A stretch of DNA of 26,337 nt. Source: Alphaproteobacteria bacterium (GTDB lineage Bacteria > Pseudomonadota > Alphaproteobacteria > Rs-D84). Made by a program: the position numbers and the translations under genes. This document shows positions 14,141-21,888 of the stretch, one piece after another. A model generated the notes under the pieces. That model saw only the letters and a list, made by a program, of their open reading frames with translations. It made no database searches and was not told where the DNA came from. Where the stretch lies: positions 1 to 26,337 of the forward strand of contig WSMU01000008.1 of the NCBI GenBank assembly GCA_013316395.1, in the 5' to 3' direction. Each line of letters starts with the position of its first letter. The stretch's first letter is position 1.

Positions 14141-16921
14141 CTATTTACCCCAGCGGGTGCCGATTATATATTCTGCGCGCAATGGTACGGACAGTTGGGC
14201 CACGTTTTCCATTTCAAATTTAATTTTTTCAGCAAAGTCGTGAGCCACAGATTCATCACATTCGAAAATCATTTCATCGTGAACCTGCATAATCATACGT
14301 ATTTTATCAGCGTTGGGGCGCATCAGCTTTTCGTCAATCAATACCATTGCGCGACGCATCAGGTCGGCCTCGAACCCTTGGATTGGGGCGTTGACCGCCG
14401 CACGCATTGCGTATGCTCGCATGCGGGGATTTTTGGCCTCCGGTAATTCTATGCGGCGCCCCCATGGGGTGTACACGAATCCGTTGGCTAGCGCAAATTC
14501 TTTTGTGTCGTCTATGTATTTTTTTATCTCCGGCAGGCCCGCCATATATGAATTTATAATCTCGGCCGCTGCTGCGCGTGATACCCCCAGCTGGGTTGAG
14601 AGGCCAAACGATGATATCCCGTATATTATTGAAAAGTTTACGGTTTTCGCCGCACGACGCAGGTCTTTTGGGACACTTTGGTCGGTTGGGATGCCAAAGA
14701 TTGTTCGGGCGGTTTGCTCGTGTATGTCTGTATCGGTGGCAAATGTGTCTTTGAATGTTTTTACGTTTGCCACGTCCGCCAACAAGCGCAGCTGTATCTG
14801 GGAATAATCGGCCGATATCAAAACGCGGCCTTTGGGGGCAACAAAGCATTTTCTTATTTCTTCGCCCAGCGCAGTTTTAATCGGAATATTTTGCAGATTG
14901 GGGTCGCGTGAAGACAGGCGTCCCGTATTTGTACTGGTCTGCATATATGTGGTGTGAATGCGACCGTCTGATGCAATTTGACGCGGCAATGCGTCGGCGT
15001 ATGTCCCGGCCAGCTTCGCTATTGACCGCCAGTTAAGAATTTTCTCTATAATCGGGTGGGCATCCGTTAAATCATTTAGGGTTTCGGCATCTGTGCTGCG
15101 TTTTTTGTTAGCAGGCAAATTTAATTCATCAAATAAAACAGCCCCCAGTTGCTTTGGGCTTGCAATATTGAACTCGTGCCCGGCCATTTCCCATATTTGG
15201 CGTTCCAACTGTCCCAATTGTGTATGGAACACGCCCGATAGTTTCTGCAGTTCTGATTTGTTTACTAATACGCCCGCGCGCTCCATCTGTAGCAATATTG
15301 GTATTAAGGGGCGGTCACATTCTTCGTATAGCTTTTTCAACTGGGGCTGCTGTACCAGTTGGGGGTACATTTTTTCATACAGCGCATAGCATACAGTTGC
15401 ATCTTCGGCGGCATATGGGGCGGCGGCCTCTATCGCGAGTGTGTCAAAGCGCCGGTCTGCATCTTTTATATTTTTTGCAAACAGTCCCGCAAAAGATATG
15501 TTTTCATGACCGATATATCTCATTGCAAGTTCATCCAGGCCATGTATATGTGCCGCGCCATGCAGGGCGTATGACAGCAGCATAGTATCGTCAATGGGGG
15601 CTATCTTTGATGTATCCCAGCCTTCGTTGGCAAGAATATGCAAATCAAATTTCATATTGTGCCCGACCTTTACAATCGCCGGATTTGTAAATATGGGCCA
15701 TAATAATTCGTAAACGGTCGCTATATCCAGCTGATTTGGGGCCAGGGTATCACCTGCGAATAAATCGGCGCTGCCACTGCGATGACGCAGCGGGATATAG
15801 GCACCATGTGTTGAATCCGCCGCCAGTGAAATGCCGACCATGGTATCTGTCATTTGATTGAGGCCGGTGGTTTCCGTATCAAATGCGATTACAGATTTTA
15901 CTCGCGCTAAAAAGGCAGCCAGTTCTTCGCGGGTCTGAATAACTTCATGTGTTATAGGGGCGGACTGTACCTTTTTGGTATCTTTGGGCTCAGGCGGCAT
16001 CTCAACCGGGCATTCGGAGCCAGGATAGCTGGGGATTTCTGGCTGTGCGGCCGGATTATATTTTTCCAGCGGGAACAGCTTTTCTATTTTTGCCGCCAGC
16101 GAGTTGCTCTCCAGCTTTTCCCGCACAAATTCCAATGCCGCCGGTGTGTTAAATACAAATGGTGTTATTTGCAATCCCGCTAAGTCCACGTCGGTTTTAA
16201 GTGTCACCAATTTGCGAGATATATAGGCCATTTCGCGGTTGTCCTGTAACAGACCACGTATACGCTCGTTTTTTACCTGGTCCAGATTTTCATACAGCGC
16301 ATCCAGCGAGCCGAACTGGTTTATTAACTCCGCCGCTTTTTTCGGTCCTATGCCCGGTACACCCGGAACGTTATCCGATGAATCCCCCATAAGGCTTTGG
16401 ACATCCACAACGCGGTCTGGTGTTACGCCGAATTTTTCAAGTACTTGGGGCTCCCGTATTTCGCGGCCTTTCATACCGTCATATAGATATACGCAATCCG
16501 AGACCAGTTGCATTAAGTCCTTGTCGCTGGTGATTACACGGGTTGCGTCATGCGCGGTACAGTTTTCCCGCGCCAGTGTTGCGATAACATCGTCGGCCTC
16601 GACGCCCGGCATGCATAACACCGGCATTCCCACCGCCGCCATTCCGGCGCGTATCAGTGCACCCTGGCTGATTAAATCAGCGGGTGTTTCGCTGCGGTTT
16701 GCCTTGTAATTGCTGTATATATCTTGGCGAAATGTGATGCGCGATGCATCAAAGATGCATACAAAAGAATCCGATGGTTTTGCCGCAGCCAATATCGGCA
16801 AAATCATATTAAAGAAGCCATATACGGCACCGGTCGGTGTGCCGTCACTGCGTGTAAGGCGGCTGTGCACGCCATAATATGCGCGAAAAAGCAAAGAATT
16901 TCCGTCAATCAGTGTCAGCAT
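14141..16921 (-). CDS. polA: DNA polymerase I
   Basis: 926 aa, full length. It fills gaps and removes RNA primers. The 5' nuclease domain (about 1-290) has LIDGNSLLFRAYYG, PGVEADDVIATLA, TSDKDLMQLV and the helix-hairpin-helix GVPGIGPKKAAELI. The 3'-5' exonuclease appears intact (FDTETTGL, GHNMKFDLHIL, YAAEDATV), so proofreading is expected. The polymerase domain has motif A ADYSQIQLRLLADVA, motif B RRAAKTVNFSIIYG and motif C MQVHDEMIFE. Motif A carries Gln710 where the family almost always has Glu (DYSQIELR, Glu710 of E. coli), the sugar steric gate, and Asp where His usually follows (LLAD for LLAH). GGGGCGGG precedes the ATG. It lies 50 bases downstream of an outer-membrane protein gene on the same strand. 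Confidence 0.97.
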   Translation of the reverse strand: MLTLIDGNSLLFRAYYGVHSRLTRSDGTPTGAVYGFFNMILPILAAAKPSDSFVCIFDASRITFRQDIYSNYKANRSETPADLISQGALIRAGMAAVGMPVLCMPGVEADDVIATLARENCTAHDATRVITSDKDLMQLVSDCVYLYDGMKGREIREPQVLEKFGVTPDRVVDVQSLMGDSSDNVPGVPGIGPKKAAELINQFGSLDALYENLDQVKNERIRGLLQDNREMAYISRKLVTLKTDVDLAGLQITPFVFNTPAALEFVREKLESNSLAAKIEKLFPLEKYNPAAQPEIPSYPGSECPVEMPPEPKDTKKVQSAPITHEVIQTREELAAFLARVKSVIAFDTETTGLNQMTDTMVGISLAADSTHGAYIPLRHRSGSADLFAGDTLAPNQLDIATVYELLWPIFTNPAIVKVGHNMKFDLHILANEGWDTSKIAPIDDTMLLSYALHGAAHIHGLDELAMRYIGHENISFAGLFAKNIKDADRRFDTLAIEAAAPYAAEDATVCYALYEKMYPQLVQQPQLKKLYEECDRPLIPILLQMERAGVLVNKSELQKLSGVFHTQLGQLERQIWEMAGHEFNIASPKQLGAVLFDELNLPANKKRSTDAETLNDLTDAHPIIEKILNWRSIAKLAGTYADALPRQIASDGRIHTTYMQTSTNTGRLSSRDPNLQNIPIKTALGEEIRKCFVAPKGRVLISADYSQIQLRLLADVANVKTFKDTFATDTDIHEQTARTIFGIPTDQSVPKDLRRAAKTVNFSIIYGISSFGLSTQLGVSRAAAAEIINSYMAGLPEIKKYIDDTKEFALANGFVYTPWGRRIELPEAKNPRMRAYAMRAAVNAPIQGFEADLMRRAMVLIDEKLMRPNADKIRMIMQVHDEMIFECDESVAHDFAEKIKFEMENVAQLSVPLRAEYIIGTRWGK

Positions 16922-16944
16922 GTCGTACCCGCCCCTTGGAGTTT

Positions 16945-16966
16945 ATAGGGGGCCGTGGCCCCCTAT
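16945..16966. repeat. Perfect 10-bp hairpin between omp and polA
   Basis: ATAGGGGGCC (16945-16954) is followed by GT and its exact complement (16957-16966). It lies six bases after the stop of the upstream outer-membrane protein gene. It has no T-run on the minus strand, so it is more likely an mRNA-end stabiliser or partial attenuator before polA than a full terminator. Confidence 0.55.
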
Positions 16967-16971
16967 GGTTA

Positions 16972-17511
16972 TTAGAATATATAGCGCAGCTTTACACGTG
17001 CGTCATAATGCAGGATATCGGCATCCTTGCTGCCCGCGGTAAATGCGTCCGGTACGTAGAGTGCGCGTGCCTCCGCGTCGATTTTAAACGGTAATACCGG
17101 GATATCAAATGTCAGGCCCAACATACCCTGATATGCGACCGTGCTTTCGATATCCGGGCCGTTGTCAACGTCGCCATGGAACATGGCACCGACACCCGCA
17201 CCAATATACGGATTTATCAGCAGCATAGGCATTTTCAAATAAACATTACCCATTGCAATATGTGCAGTAATGTCTTTGTCATTTAAATAGTTATATTCAC
17301 CTTCTATGCGGATGAATGGAACATCCAAACCGATTAAGGCACCATAAGACTGAGCCATGTCGGAATGAGTATCGCCGTCAATAAATGTTGTAACGCCGCC
17401 AACACCCGCAGTGGCACCGACATAAGGGTCAAACAACAGGTTTGCATGCGCCGTTGCACCGGAAAACATAATCACGGCTGCGGTTAAAAAGCCTGCATAT
17501 TTTAATTTCAT
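16972..17511 (-). CDS. Small outer-membrane beta-barrel protein
   Basis: 179 aa. Signal peptide 1-23 (ATAHA then cleavage). The mature part alternates polar and hydrophobic residues in strands such as PYVGATAGVGGV, GALIGLDVPFIRIEGEYNYL, MPMLLINPYIGAGVGAMF and DARVKLRYIF. It ends in Phe, the usual barrel-assembly signal. The length fits an 8-strand barrel of the OmpA/OmpW/opacity type. No Cys in the mature part. AAAGGAGATAA is an excellent ribosome binding site. The function is not known. It is divergent from pth and upstream of polA. Confidence 0.8.
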   Translation of the reverse strand: MKLKYAGFLTAAVIMFSGATAHANLLFDPYVGATAGVGGVTTFIDGDTHSDMAQSYGALIGLDVPFIRIEGEYNYLNDKDITAHIAMGNVYLKMPMLLINPYIGAGVGAMFHGDVDNGPDIESTVAYQGMLGLTFDIPVLPFKIDAEARALYVPDAFTAGSKDADILHYDARVKLRYIF

Positions 17512-17533
17512 ATTTATCTCCTTTCTGTGATAT

Positions 17534-17539
17534 TATAAT
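17534..17539 (+). promoter_or_regulatory. -10 box for pth
   Basis: A perfect TATAAT lies 19 bases before the pth ATG in the 47-base divergent gap; the leader would be about 13 bases. No clear -35 was identified. Confidence 0.45.
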
Positions 17540-17558
17540 AGAAAAAAGAGACGGATAT

Positions 17559-18080
17559 ATGCAAGAAAATAAACCTGTTTTAGTTGTGGGCCTGGGCAAT
17601 CCGGGGGCGGAATATGCACGTACGCGTCACAATGTGGGCTTTATGGCGGTGGTGCGTTTGGCCGGGCCGGATGCGATATGGAAAAATGAAAAAAATGCAC
17701 GCACGTCGTCGCAAAATATTGACGGGCGGCGTGTAATATTTGCGATGCCGCAAACATTTATGAATCTGTCTGGGAATGCGGTTGGGCCATTGATGGCGTT
17801 TTATAAAATTCCGCTGGAAAATCTGATTGTTATTCATGATGAAATGGATTTGCCGATTGGAAAAATGCGTGAAAAAATAGGTGGCGGCAGTGCAGGGCAC
17901 AACGGTATAAAATCAATAGATAGGGCGGTTGGCAACGAATATCGCCGTATTAGAATTGGCATCGGTCATCCGCGTGAACTGGGGCTGGCGATGTCGCCGG
18001 CTGATTGGGTTTTGGGAAAATTTACCGACGCGCAAATGCAGGACGTCGGCAAGGTTATTGATGATATAAATCTGTTTTAG
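17559..18080 (+). CDS. pth: Peptidyl-tRNA hydrolase
   Basis: 173 aa, a little short for the family (about 190). It frees tRNA from stalled peptidyl-tRNA in the cytoplasm and is normally essential. Catalytic and binding residues are all present: Asn14 in GLGNPG, the catalytic His24 in RTRHNVGF, Asn69 in QTFMNLSG, Asp94 in IHDEMDLP, and Asn115 in GSAGHNGIKS. The C-terminus is short. The usual neighbour rplY is absent. Its stop codon overlaps the stop of the convergent Cys-rich gene, leaving no room for a terminator. Confidence 0.96.
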   Translation: MQENKPVLVVGLGNPGAEYARTRHNVGFMAVVRLAGPDAIWKNEKNARTSSQNIDGRRVIFAMPQTFMNLSGNAVGPLMAFYKIPLENLIVIHDEMDLPIGKMREKIGGGSAGHNGIKSIDRAVGNEYRRIRIGIGHPRELGLAMSPADWVLGKFTDAQMQDVGKVIDDINLF

Positions 18081-19117
18081 CTGCCGCTGCTATAGTTAAT
18101 TTTGTCAGTTCCAGGCAGTGTAAAGCAGCCATAGTCGTCACAAAAGCATGTTGCATTTTCTTTGACGCACTCTTCGGCACTGCTGTATGTCTTTCCGCCA
18201 TTAGACTGTATAAAACAGTCGGCAATTGTTGTTGTCCCTGGTTTAGATGTAGAGCCCATAGGACATTTTTCGCAACGCGCGTTCTGTTCATTAGAATGAT
18301 AATAGCCTGCATCTGCTGGGGTGCAAGCAGCTAGATTATTTTCTTTGGCGCATAATCCTGCATTGCATTTAATGGCGGTAGTTTCACAGTTACCCCATTG
18401 GGTATTGGTTCCTTCATTCGCTGTTCTTTTACAGCTGGAAGAATAGGTGCCATTATTATCGCTTGATACCTTAGTACAAATACAATCATCGTATCTATAT
18501 TGATTTTCCCAACTATATTGTCCCTCTATCGTCCCATCACAGTTTCCCAGTTTGTTTTCACAATCTCCTCTGTTTGCTGCGCAGTCACGGCCATATTGTA
18601 TGCCGCATATATTTCCTAAATTTTCTAAATGTCTGTCGTCACCACAATTAGTTATAAAGCATTCGCTATATTCACTGGTTGAGTTGTTCCAAAACTTAAG
18701 TCCTTCAAACGTGCCTTTAAAAGTCAAATGTTTTGTGCACGATTGCTTGTTTGAAATGCATTTGCCGTTATACTCATGATAGCCGCTACATTTGTCATTG
18801 GTATTGTCGCATTGAATTGTAAAAGAGCAGTTGTTGTTATATGAAGCTGTTGTGCTAGTAGGTTTTTTAGTGCCGTTATCAATATCTTCTTGCTTGCATT
18901 CTTTGTAGCAGGCATTTATGTTTTCTGATTTTTTTGGAGATAAAGGATGGCTGCTTGGGCAGCTTGTTTTATTATTTTCTCTACAATAATGATTTTCCGG
19001 ACAGTCTGTACAGCCCAAAGCACCTTCTTTATATTGACCTGCAGGACATTCGGCTGCCAATGATGCAGTATAAGGAAATATACAAGCAATAAATAAAGTG
19101 GCGAGAATTTTCTTCAT
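18077..19117 (-). CDS. Secreted Cys-rich protein with TNFR/GCC-like motifs
   Basis: 346 aa. Signal peptide 1-21 (ASLAA). More than 30 Cys follow. The first block (ECPAGQYKEGALGCTDCPEN) and a later block (GYYHSNEQNARCEKCPMGST, ending in TTIADCFI) have the CPxGxY...C..CP layout of GCC2/GCC3 or TNFR-like repeats. The middle is rich in Asn, Ser and Thr with scattered Cys. It should be exported and disulfide-bonded, perhaps by the DsbA-like protein at 8120-8941. The function is not known. The ATG has no ribosome binding site, and a promoter-like pair ends eight bases upstream, suggesting a leaderless mRNA. Low GC and AT-rich codons set it apart from its neighbours. Confidence 0.75.
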   Translation of the reverse strand: MKKILATLFIACIFPYTASLAAECPAGQYKEGALGCTDCPENHYCRENNKTSCPSSHPLSPKKSENINACYKECKQEDIDNGTKKPTSTTASYNNNCSFTIQCDNTNDKCSGYHEYNGKCISNKQSCTKHLTFKGTFEGLKFWNNSTSEYSECFITNCGDDRHLENLGNICGIQYGRDCAANRGDCENKLGNCDGTIEGQYSWENQYRYDDCICTKVSSDNNGTYSSSCKRTANEGTNTQWGNCETTAIKCNAGLCAKENNLAACTPADAGYYHSNEQNARCEKCPMGSTSKPGTTTIADCFIQSNGGKTYSSAEECVKENATCFCDDYGCFTLPGTDKINYSSGS

Positions 19118-19125
19118 TTGATTTT

Positions 19126-19154
19126 ATATTAAAAAAGCATGTAACTTTTAGCAA
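19126..19154 (-). promoter_or_regulatory. Promoter for a leaderless Cys-rich gene message
   Basis: On the minus strand, TTGCTA (19154-19149) and TAATAT (19131-19126) are exactly 17 bases apart. The expected start site is 1-2 bases before, or at, the ATG at 19117. Confidence 0.5.
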
Positions 19155-19155
19155 C

Positions 19156-19187
19156 AAAAAAATCCGTCCATATGGACGGATTTTTTT
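19156..19187. terminator. Bidirectional terminator after the lipoprotein gene
   Basis: A perfect 14-bp stem (19156-19169 with 19174-19187, loop ATAT) is flanked by an A-run and a T-run. For the minus-strand lipoprotein gene the stem overlaps the last bases of the stop codon region. Confidence 0.92.
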
Positions 19188-19611
19188 ATTTTTGATTTTG
19201 CTTGTTAATTGTCCAGCCTTGCTTTACATACCACAAGCTATCTTCTTTTAATATTACACCGGGCTCAAACTGAAAATTTCCACGGCCTTTGATTTTATTT
19301 GGTGCAATTTGGAATCTTTCCGTAAAAAATCTTCGTTGATTTGATATATTTTCTGTAGAGGCATTTGTATAGTCGCCACCATTTACTACGGATAAATAAA
19401 CTATTCTTACAGTTGGGTCAGCTACGTGCTTTTTTATATTGTCTATTTCTACTTCTTCATACCAGTCCTGAAAAAATTTTAGTTCTACGTCGTGCTGGAC
19501 TGGGGTTGGCTCGTCTTCCTTATCGCACGATGACATAAAACCTGCGCCGGCAATTGCCAATATCGGCAGGGCACGTTTAATATTGTATTTAAAATTTTTT
19601 GTAAAGCGCAT
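19186..19611 (-). CDS. Small lipoprotein of unknown function
   Basis: 141 aa from ATG 19611, which has AAAGGAG eight bases upstream; an in-frame ATG at 19704 lies over a terminator and is unlikely. The N-terminus is a lipoprotein signal with a basic start (MRFTKNFKYNIKR), a hydrophobic core and a lipobox FMSSC with Cys29. Acidic residues follow it (CDKEDEPTP), so it should be lipid-anchored, probably in the outer membrane. The rest has no recognised motif (WYEEVEIDNIKKHV, IVYLSVVNGGDYTN). The look of the signal and the acidic linker recalls lipoproteins of Bacteroidetes, so transfer is possible but unproven. Confidence 0.75.
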   Translation of the reverse strand: MRFTKNFKYNIKRALPILAIAGAGFMSSCDKEDEPTPVQHDVELKFFQDWYEEVEIDNIKKHVADPTVRIVYLSVVNGGDYTNASTENISNQRRFFTERFQIAPNKIKGRGNFQFEPGVILKEDSLWYVKQGWTINKQNQK

Positions 19612-19673
19612 TTGGTCGCTCCTTTGTTTTTTAGGGGCGGGTGAGCGGACAATATTCCTGATATAGGTACGAA

Positions 19674-19698
19674 AAAATCCGGCAAAAGGCCGGATTTT
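19674..19698 (-). terminator. Terminator after the possible 45-aa gene
   Basis: AAAATCCGGC (19674-19683) pairs with GCCGGATTTT (19689-19698). On the minus strand it ends in a run of six T (19677-19672). It lies six bases after the stop of the small ORF at 19705-19842. Confidence 0.8.
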
Positions 19699-19704
19699 CC
19701 CCAA

Positions 19705-19842
19705 TCAGAACTTGTTCGCACCGAATTCGCCCCGGTGCATGGTTGGGCCGTATGACGCACCCTGACCCCAGGCCGGCGTATTACCAGATGCAGATTGCAC
19801 CGTGGTATTATACGAATAAAGTCTGTATGTCATATGCAACAT
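19705..19842 (-). CDS. Possible small protein of 45 aa
   Basis: A short reading frame starts at ATG 19842 behind GGGG, with a second ATG three codons later at 19833. It reads MLHMTYRLYSYNTTVQSASG and continues to GEFGANKF, with Gly, Tyr and Thr and no membrane segment. It ends six bases before an intrinsic terminator pointing the same way, which is the best argument that it is real. No family is recognised. The alternative is that this is the 3' untranslated end of the upstream Cys-rich gene or a small RNA. Confidence 0.4.
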   Translation of the reverse strand: MLHMTYRLYSYNTTVQSASGNTPAWGQGASYGPTMHRGEFGANKF

Positions 19843-19859
19843 ATAACCCCGTTGTTATT

Positions 19860-19874
19860 AGGTAATTATTACCT
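19860..19874. promoter_or_regulatory. Palindrome, possible operator
   Basis: AGGTAAT-T-ATTACCT is a perfect 15-base palindrome with one central base. It lies 18 bases upstream of the possible 45-aa gene. No matching regulator is known here. Confidence 0.3.
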
Positions 19875-19938
19875 GTACTGTTATTTTACAGCACAATCTG
19901 TGGATTTGTCAAGGGGATAAAGTTCCTAACGGTCTGGG

Positions 19939-21888
19939 CTATTCCTGGGGCGGTTCAGGTGGTGTAACATCCAGGTTTATCATCCAGTTGACTGGCGGCG
20001 GGTTGCATTCAGTTTCCTCAGAGATATACCATTTGTTTGTTGCGCTGTCATATTTGCATGTGCCGTTGGCGGTTTGATATGACATGAACGAATCGCTTTT
20101 ATGTGGGTCAATATAGGCGCCATTGATGCTAACATATACGAAGCGACCGTTGCATTTTATAGTTTGACCGCTGGGATAGCTTTCTGTTTGATTATCGCCA
20201 GTTACGCCTGCGCCTTGATTTGGCACGCATACCAAGCCTGTGGTGATGTTATTAACACTTACACCTTTTACAATGATGTGCGGGGTGCTTTTAGTTTCAG
20301 GCCGACATATATTTGTGGGCATGGTAGTTGCTGAGCCATAGACCACAGTTGTTGTGTTGGGGCGATTAAAACTGCCGATGCAGCATTTGCCGAATGCCAG
20401 GCTGCTGTTTGATGCACCGGGTATGCCTGATGGTCCCGCTGGCCCGATGCGGCAGCAATTAGATTCTTTATCGTCAGATGCAATCATGCTATGCGGATAG
20501 AATCTAGTATAGTTTTCGGCGGCGGGGCAATAATTACCTACCGAGTCAAAGTCTTCATTGCTAATACAGATAATGTCATTATTCTCACTGAGAGATGACG
20601 AATAGCCAGCAGGGCATGATGTATCGCGACAGCTGTCGGATAGGGTGTCTGTGCCGGTATTTTTGGCAAACCATGACAGCAGCGTCGAACTGTTGGAATT
20701 CTGTGGGGTTAAAATTCTATTATGATTGTCCTTTTTGTCAATAGGGGCTATCGGTTCTGCTTCGCAATTACCCCAAATCTTTTCTGCAATGCGACAGTTG
20801 CGACATTCAAAGGATTCGGGATTTGAGCATTCCGTTTGGCATATATCATGGACGCATATTTCCGTACTGGATACAGGGTTTTTATAGCAGTTCGGGTCAG
20901 TTGTTACGCCGCTGCCATAAAGTTCGGTATAAAAGTTACCGTTAGCTGGCTTTACTAAGCTGAATATATTATTTATGGCGTCTTCGCCAGCTTCGTTGAC
21001 GCACTTTAGTACCTCCGGCCAGCAGCTGGTACGGTTAATAATAGACTTGCGGTTAATAGAGTTCTGAATGTTTTCGCACATAGCAAAGTTACCAGAAATG
21101 GATTTGCATGCCTGAATAATGCAGGCGCGGCCAACCTCGCGGCAGGTTTGCAGAATTGTTTCATAGGTTTTGCTGGTGGCAATTTCAGACATACCACCAA
21201 CCCAGTCTTCATCTTGACCTTCGCCCTGGGTTGTTTTAAGCAGCGCGGTACATGCGTTTTGAACACTGGCGCACATGTCGTTAACGGTCTTGTCCGCCTT
21301 TACACCAAATGTAGAAAGCGCACGCGCATCAAAATCCGCCAGTGATTTTGCAGTATTTGACAGGCATTGCGTGGTAAGTGTTGTACAGCTTTGGCGCACT
21401 TCTTCAAGCTTGGAATCCTGGGCCAGTTTGATTTGCGCCAGTGCATCTTCAATAAATTCATCCCAGACATAGTCGGAAATATCCTGGCAGTTTTCCATAG
21501 CTGGTTCCAGATATTTTTTCTTTGAATTCAGATACGAAACAAAGCGGTCGTTGCCGGGTGCGCTGGTCCATGTCTGGTCCCCTTCGGGACGTGTAATAAG
21601 TGAGGACAGATTAACCAAATCCGTTGTTAAGAATGCCTGGCCGGTTGACGGGTCAATATAGCGGCCCGACATATCAAGACACTTTTCCAGGTCGTCGCCG
21701 CAAACTGATGTTTCCGACAACTGGGCCAGCATTTTTTTCTTGCATGTAAGAATATCGTCCGAGTTGCGCTTTTGATGTATATCCAGGCGGGAAATATCGA
21801 GCAGGGCCCCCCCCCTCGCGTATTTTTTCACGTGCCTGGTCGGATTGGGTTTCAAATGATTTTGCAACGGTATTGCAATCTTGCTCAA
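19939..21888 (-). CDS. Cys-rich secreted protein, 3' part after a frameshift
   Basis: 649 codons open from 21888, but the first 24 or so lie over the other frame of the 5' part and are probably not used. Real coding in this frame begins at the G9 tract (21807-21815). The segment has regularly spaced Cys in helical stretches (TCKKKMLAQL, CLDMSGRYIDPSTGQAFL, SCTTLTTQC, CREVGRACIIQACKSI). A Cys-rich central block follows (CQTECSNPESFECRNC), then a collagen-like GPAGPSGIPG near residue 482 and a Pro-rich end (TPPEPPQE). It has no signal peptide of its own. With one G fewer it would join the upstream frame to give one protein of 1017 aa. The family is not recognised. It is the 3' end of a gene that may be phase-variable or misassembled. 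Confidence 0.7.
   Translation of the reverse strand: MSKIAIPLQNHLKPNPTRHVKKYARGGALLDISRLDIHQKRNSDDILTCKKKMLAQLSETSVCGDDLEKCLDMSGRYIDPSTGQAFLTTDLVNLSSLITRPEGDQTWTSAPGNDRFVSYLNSKKKYLEPAMENCQDISDYVWDEFIEDALAQIKLAQDSKLEEVRQSCTTLTTQCLSNTAKSLADFDARALSTFGVKADKTVNDMCASVQNACTALLKTTQGEGQDEDWVGGMSEIATSKTYETILQTCREVGRACIIQACKSISGNFAMCENIQNSINRKSIINRTSCWPEVLKCVNEAGEDAINNIFSLVKPANGNFYTELYGSGVTTDPNCYKNPVSSTEICVHDICQTECSNPESFECRNCRIAEKIWGNCEAEPIAPIDKKDNHNRILTPQNSNSSTLLSWFAKNTGTDTLSDSCRDTSCPAGYSSSLSENNDIICISNEDFDSVGNYCPAAENYTRFYPHSMIASDDKESNCCRIGPAGPSGIPGASNSSLAFGKCCIGSFNRPNTTTVVYGSATTMPTNICRPETKSTPHIIVKGVSVNNITTGLVCVPNQGAGVTGDNQTESYPSGQTIKCNGRFVYVSINGAYIDPHKSDSFMSYQTANGTCKYDSATNKWYISEETECNPPPVNWMINLDVTPPEPPQE

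Noticed and set aside
14195..16709. Several plus-strand frames opposite polA
   Set aside because: polA is unmistakable on the minus strand; the opposite frames have no start signals or domains.
16945..16966. Full intrinsic terminator between the outer-membrane protein gene and polA
   Set aside because: The stem is perfect, but no T-run follows on the minus strand, so it is listed only as a hairpin.
19612..19704. Longer lipoprotein start at 19704
   Set aside because: It would run over an intrinsic terminator and bury the lipoprotein signal; ATG 19611 has a strong ribosome binding site.
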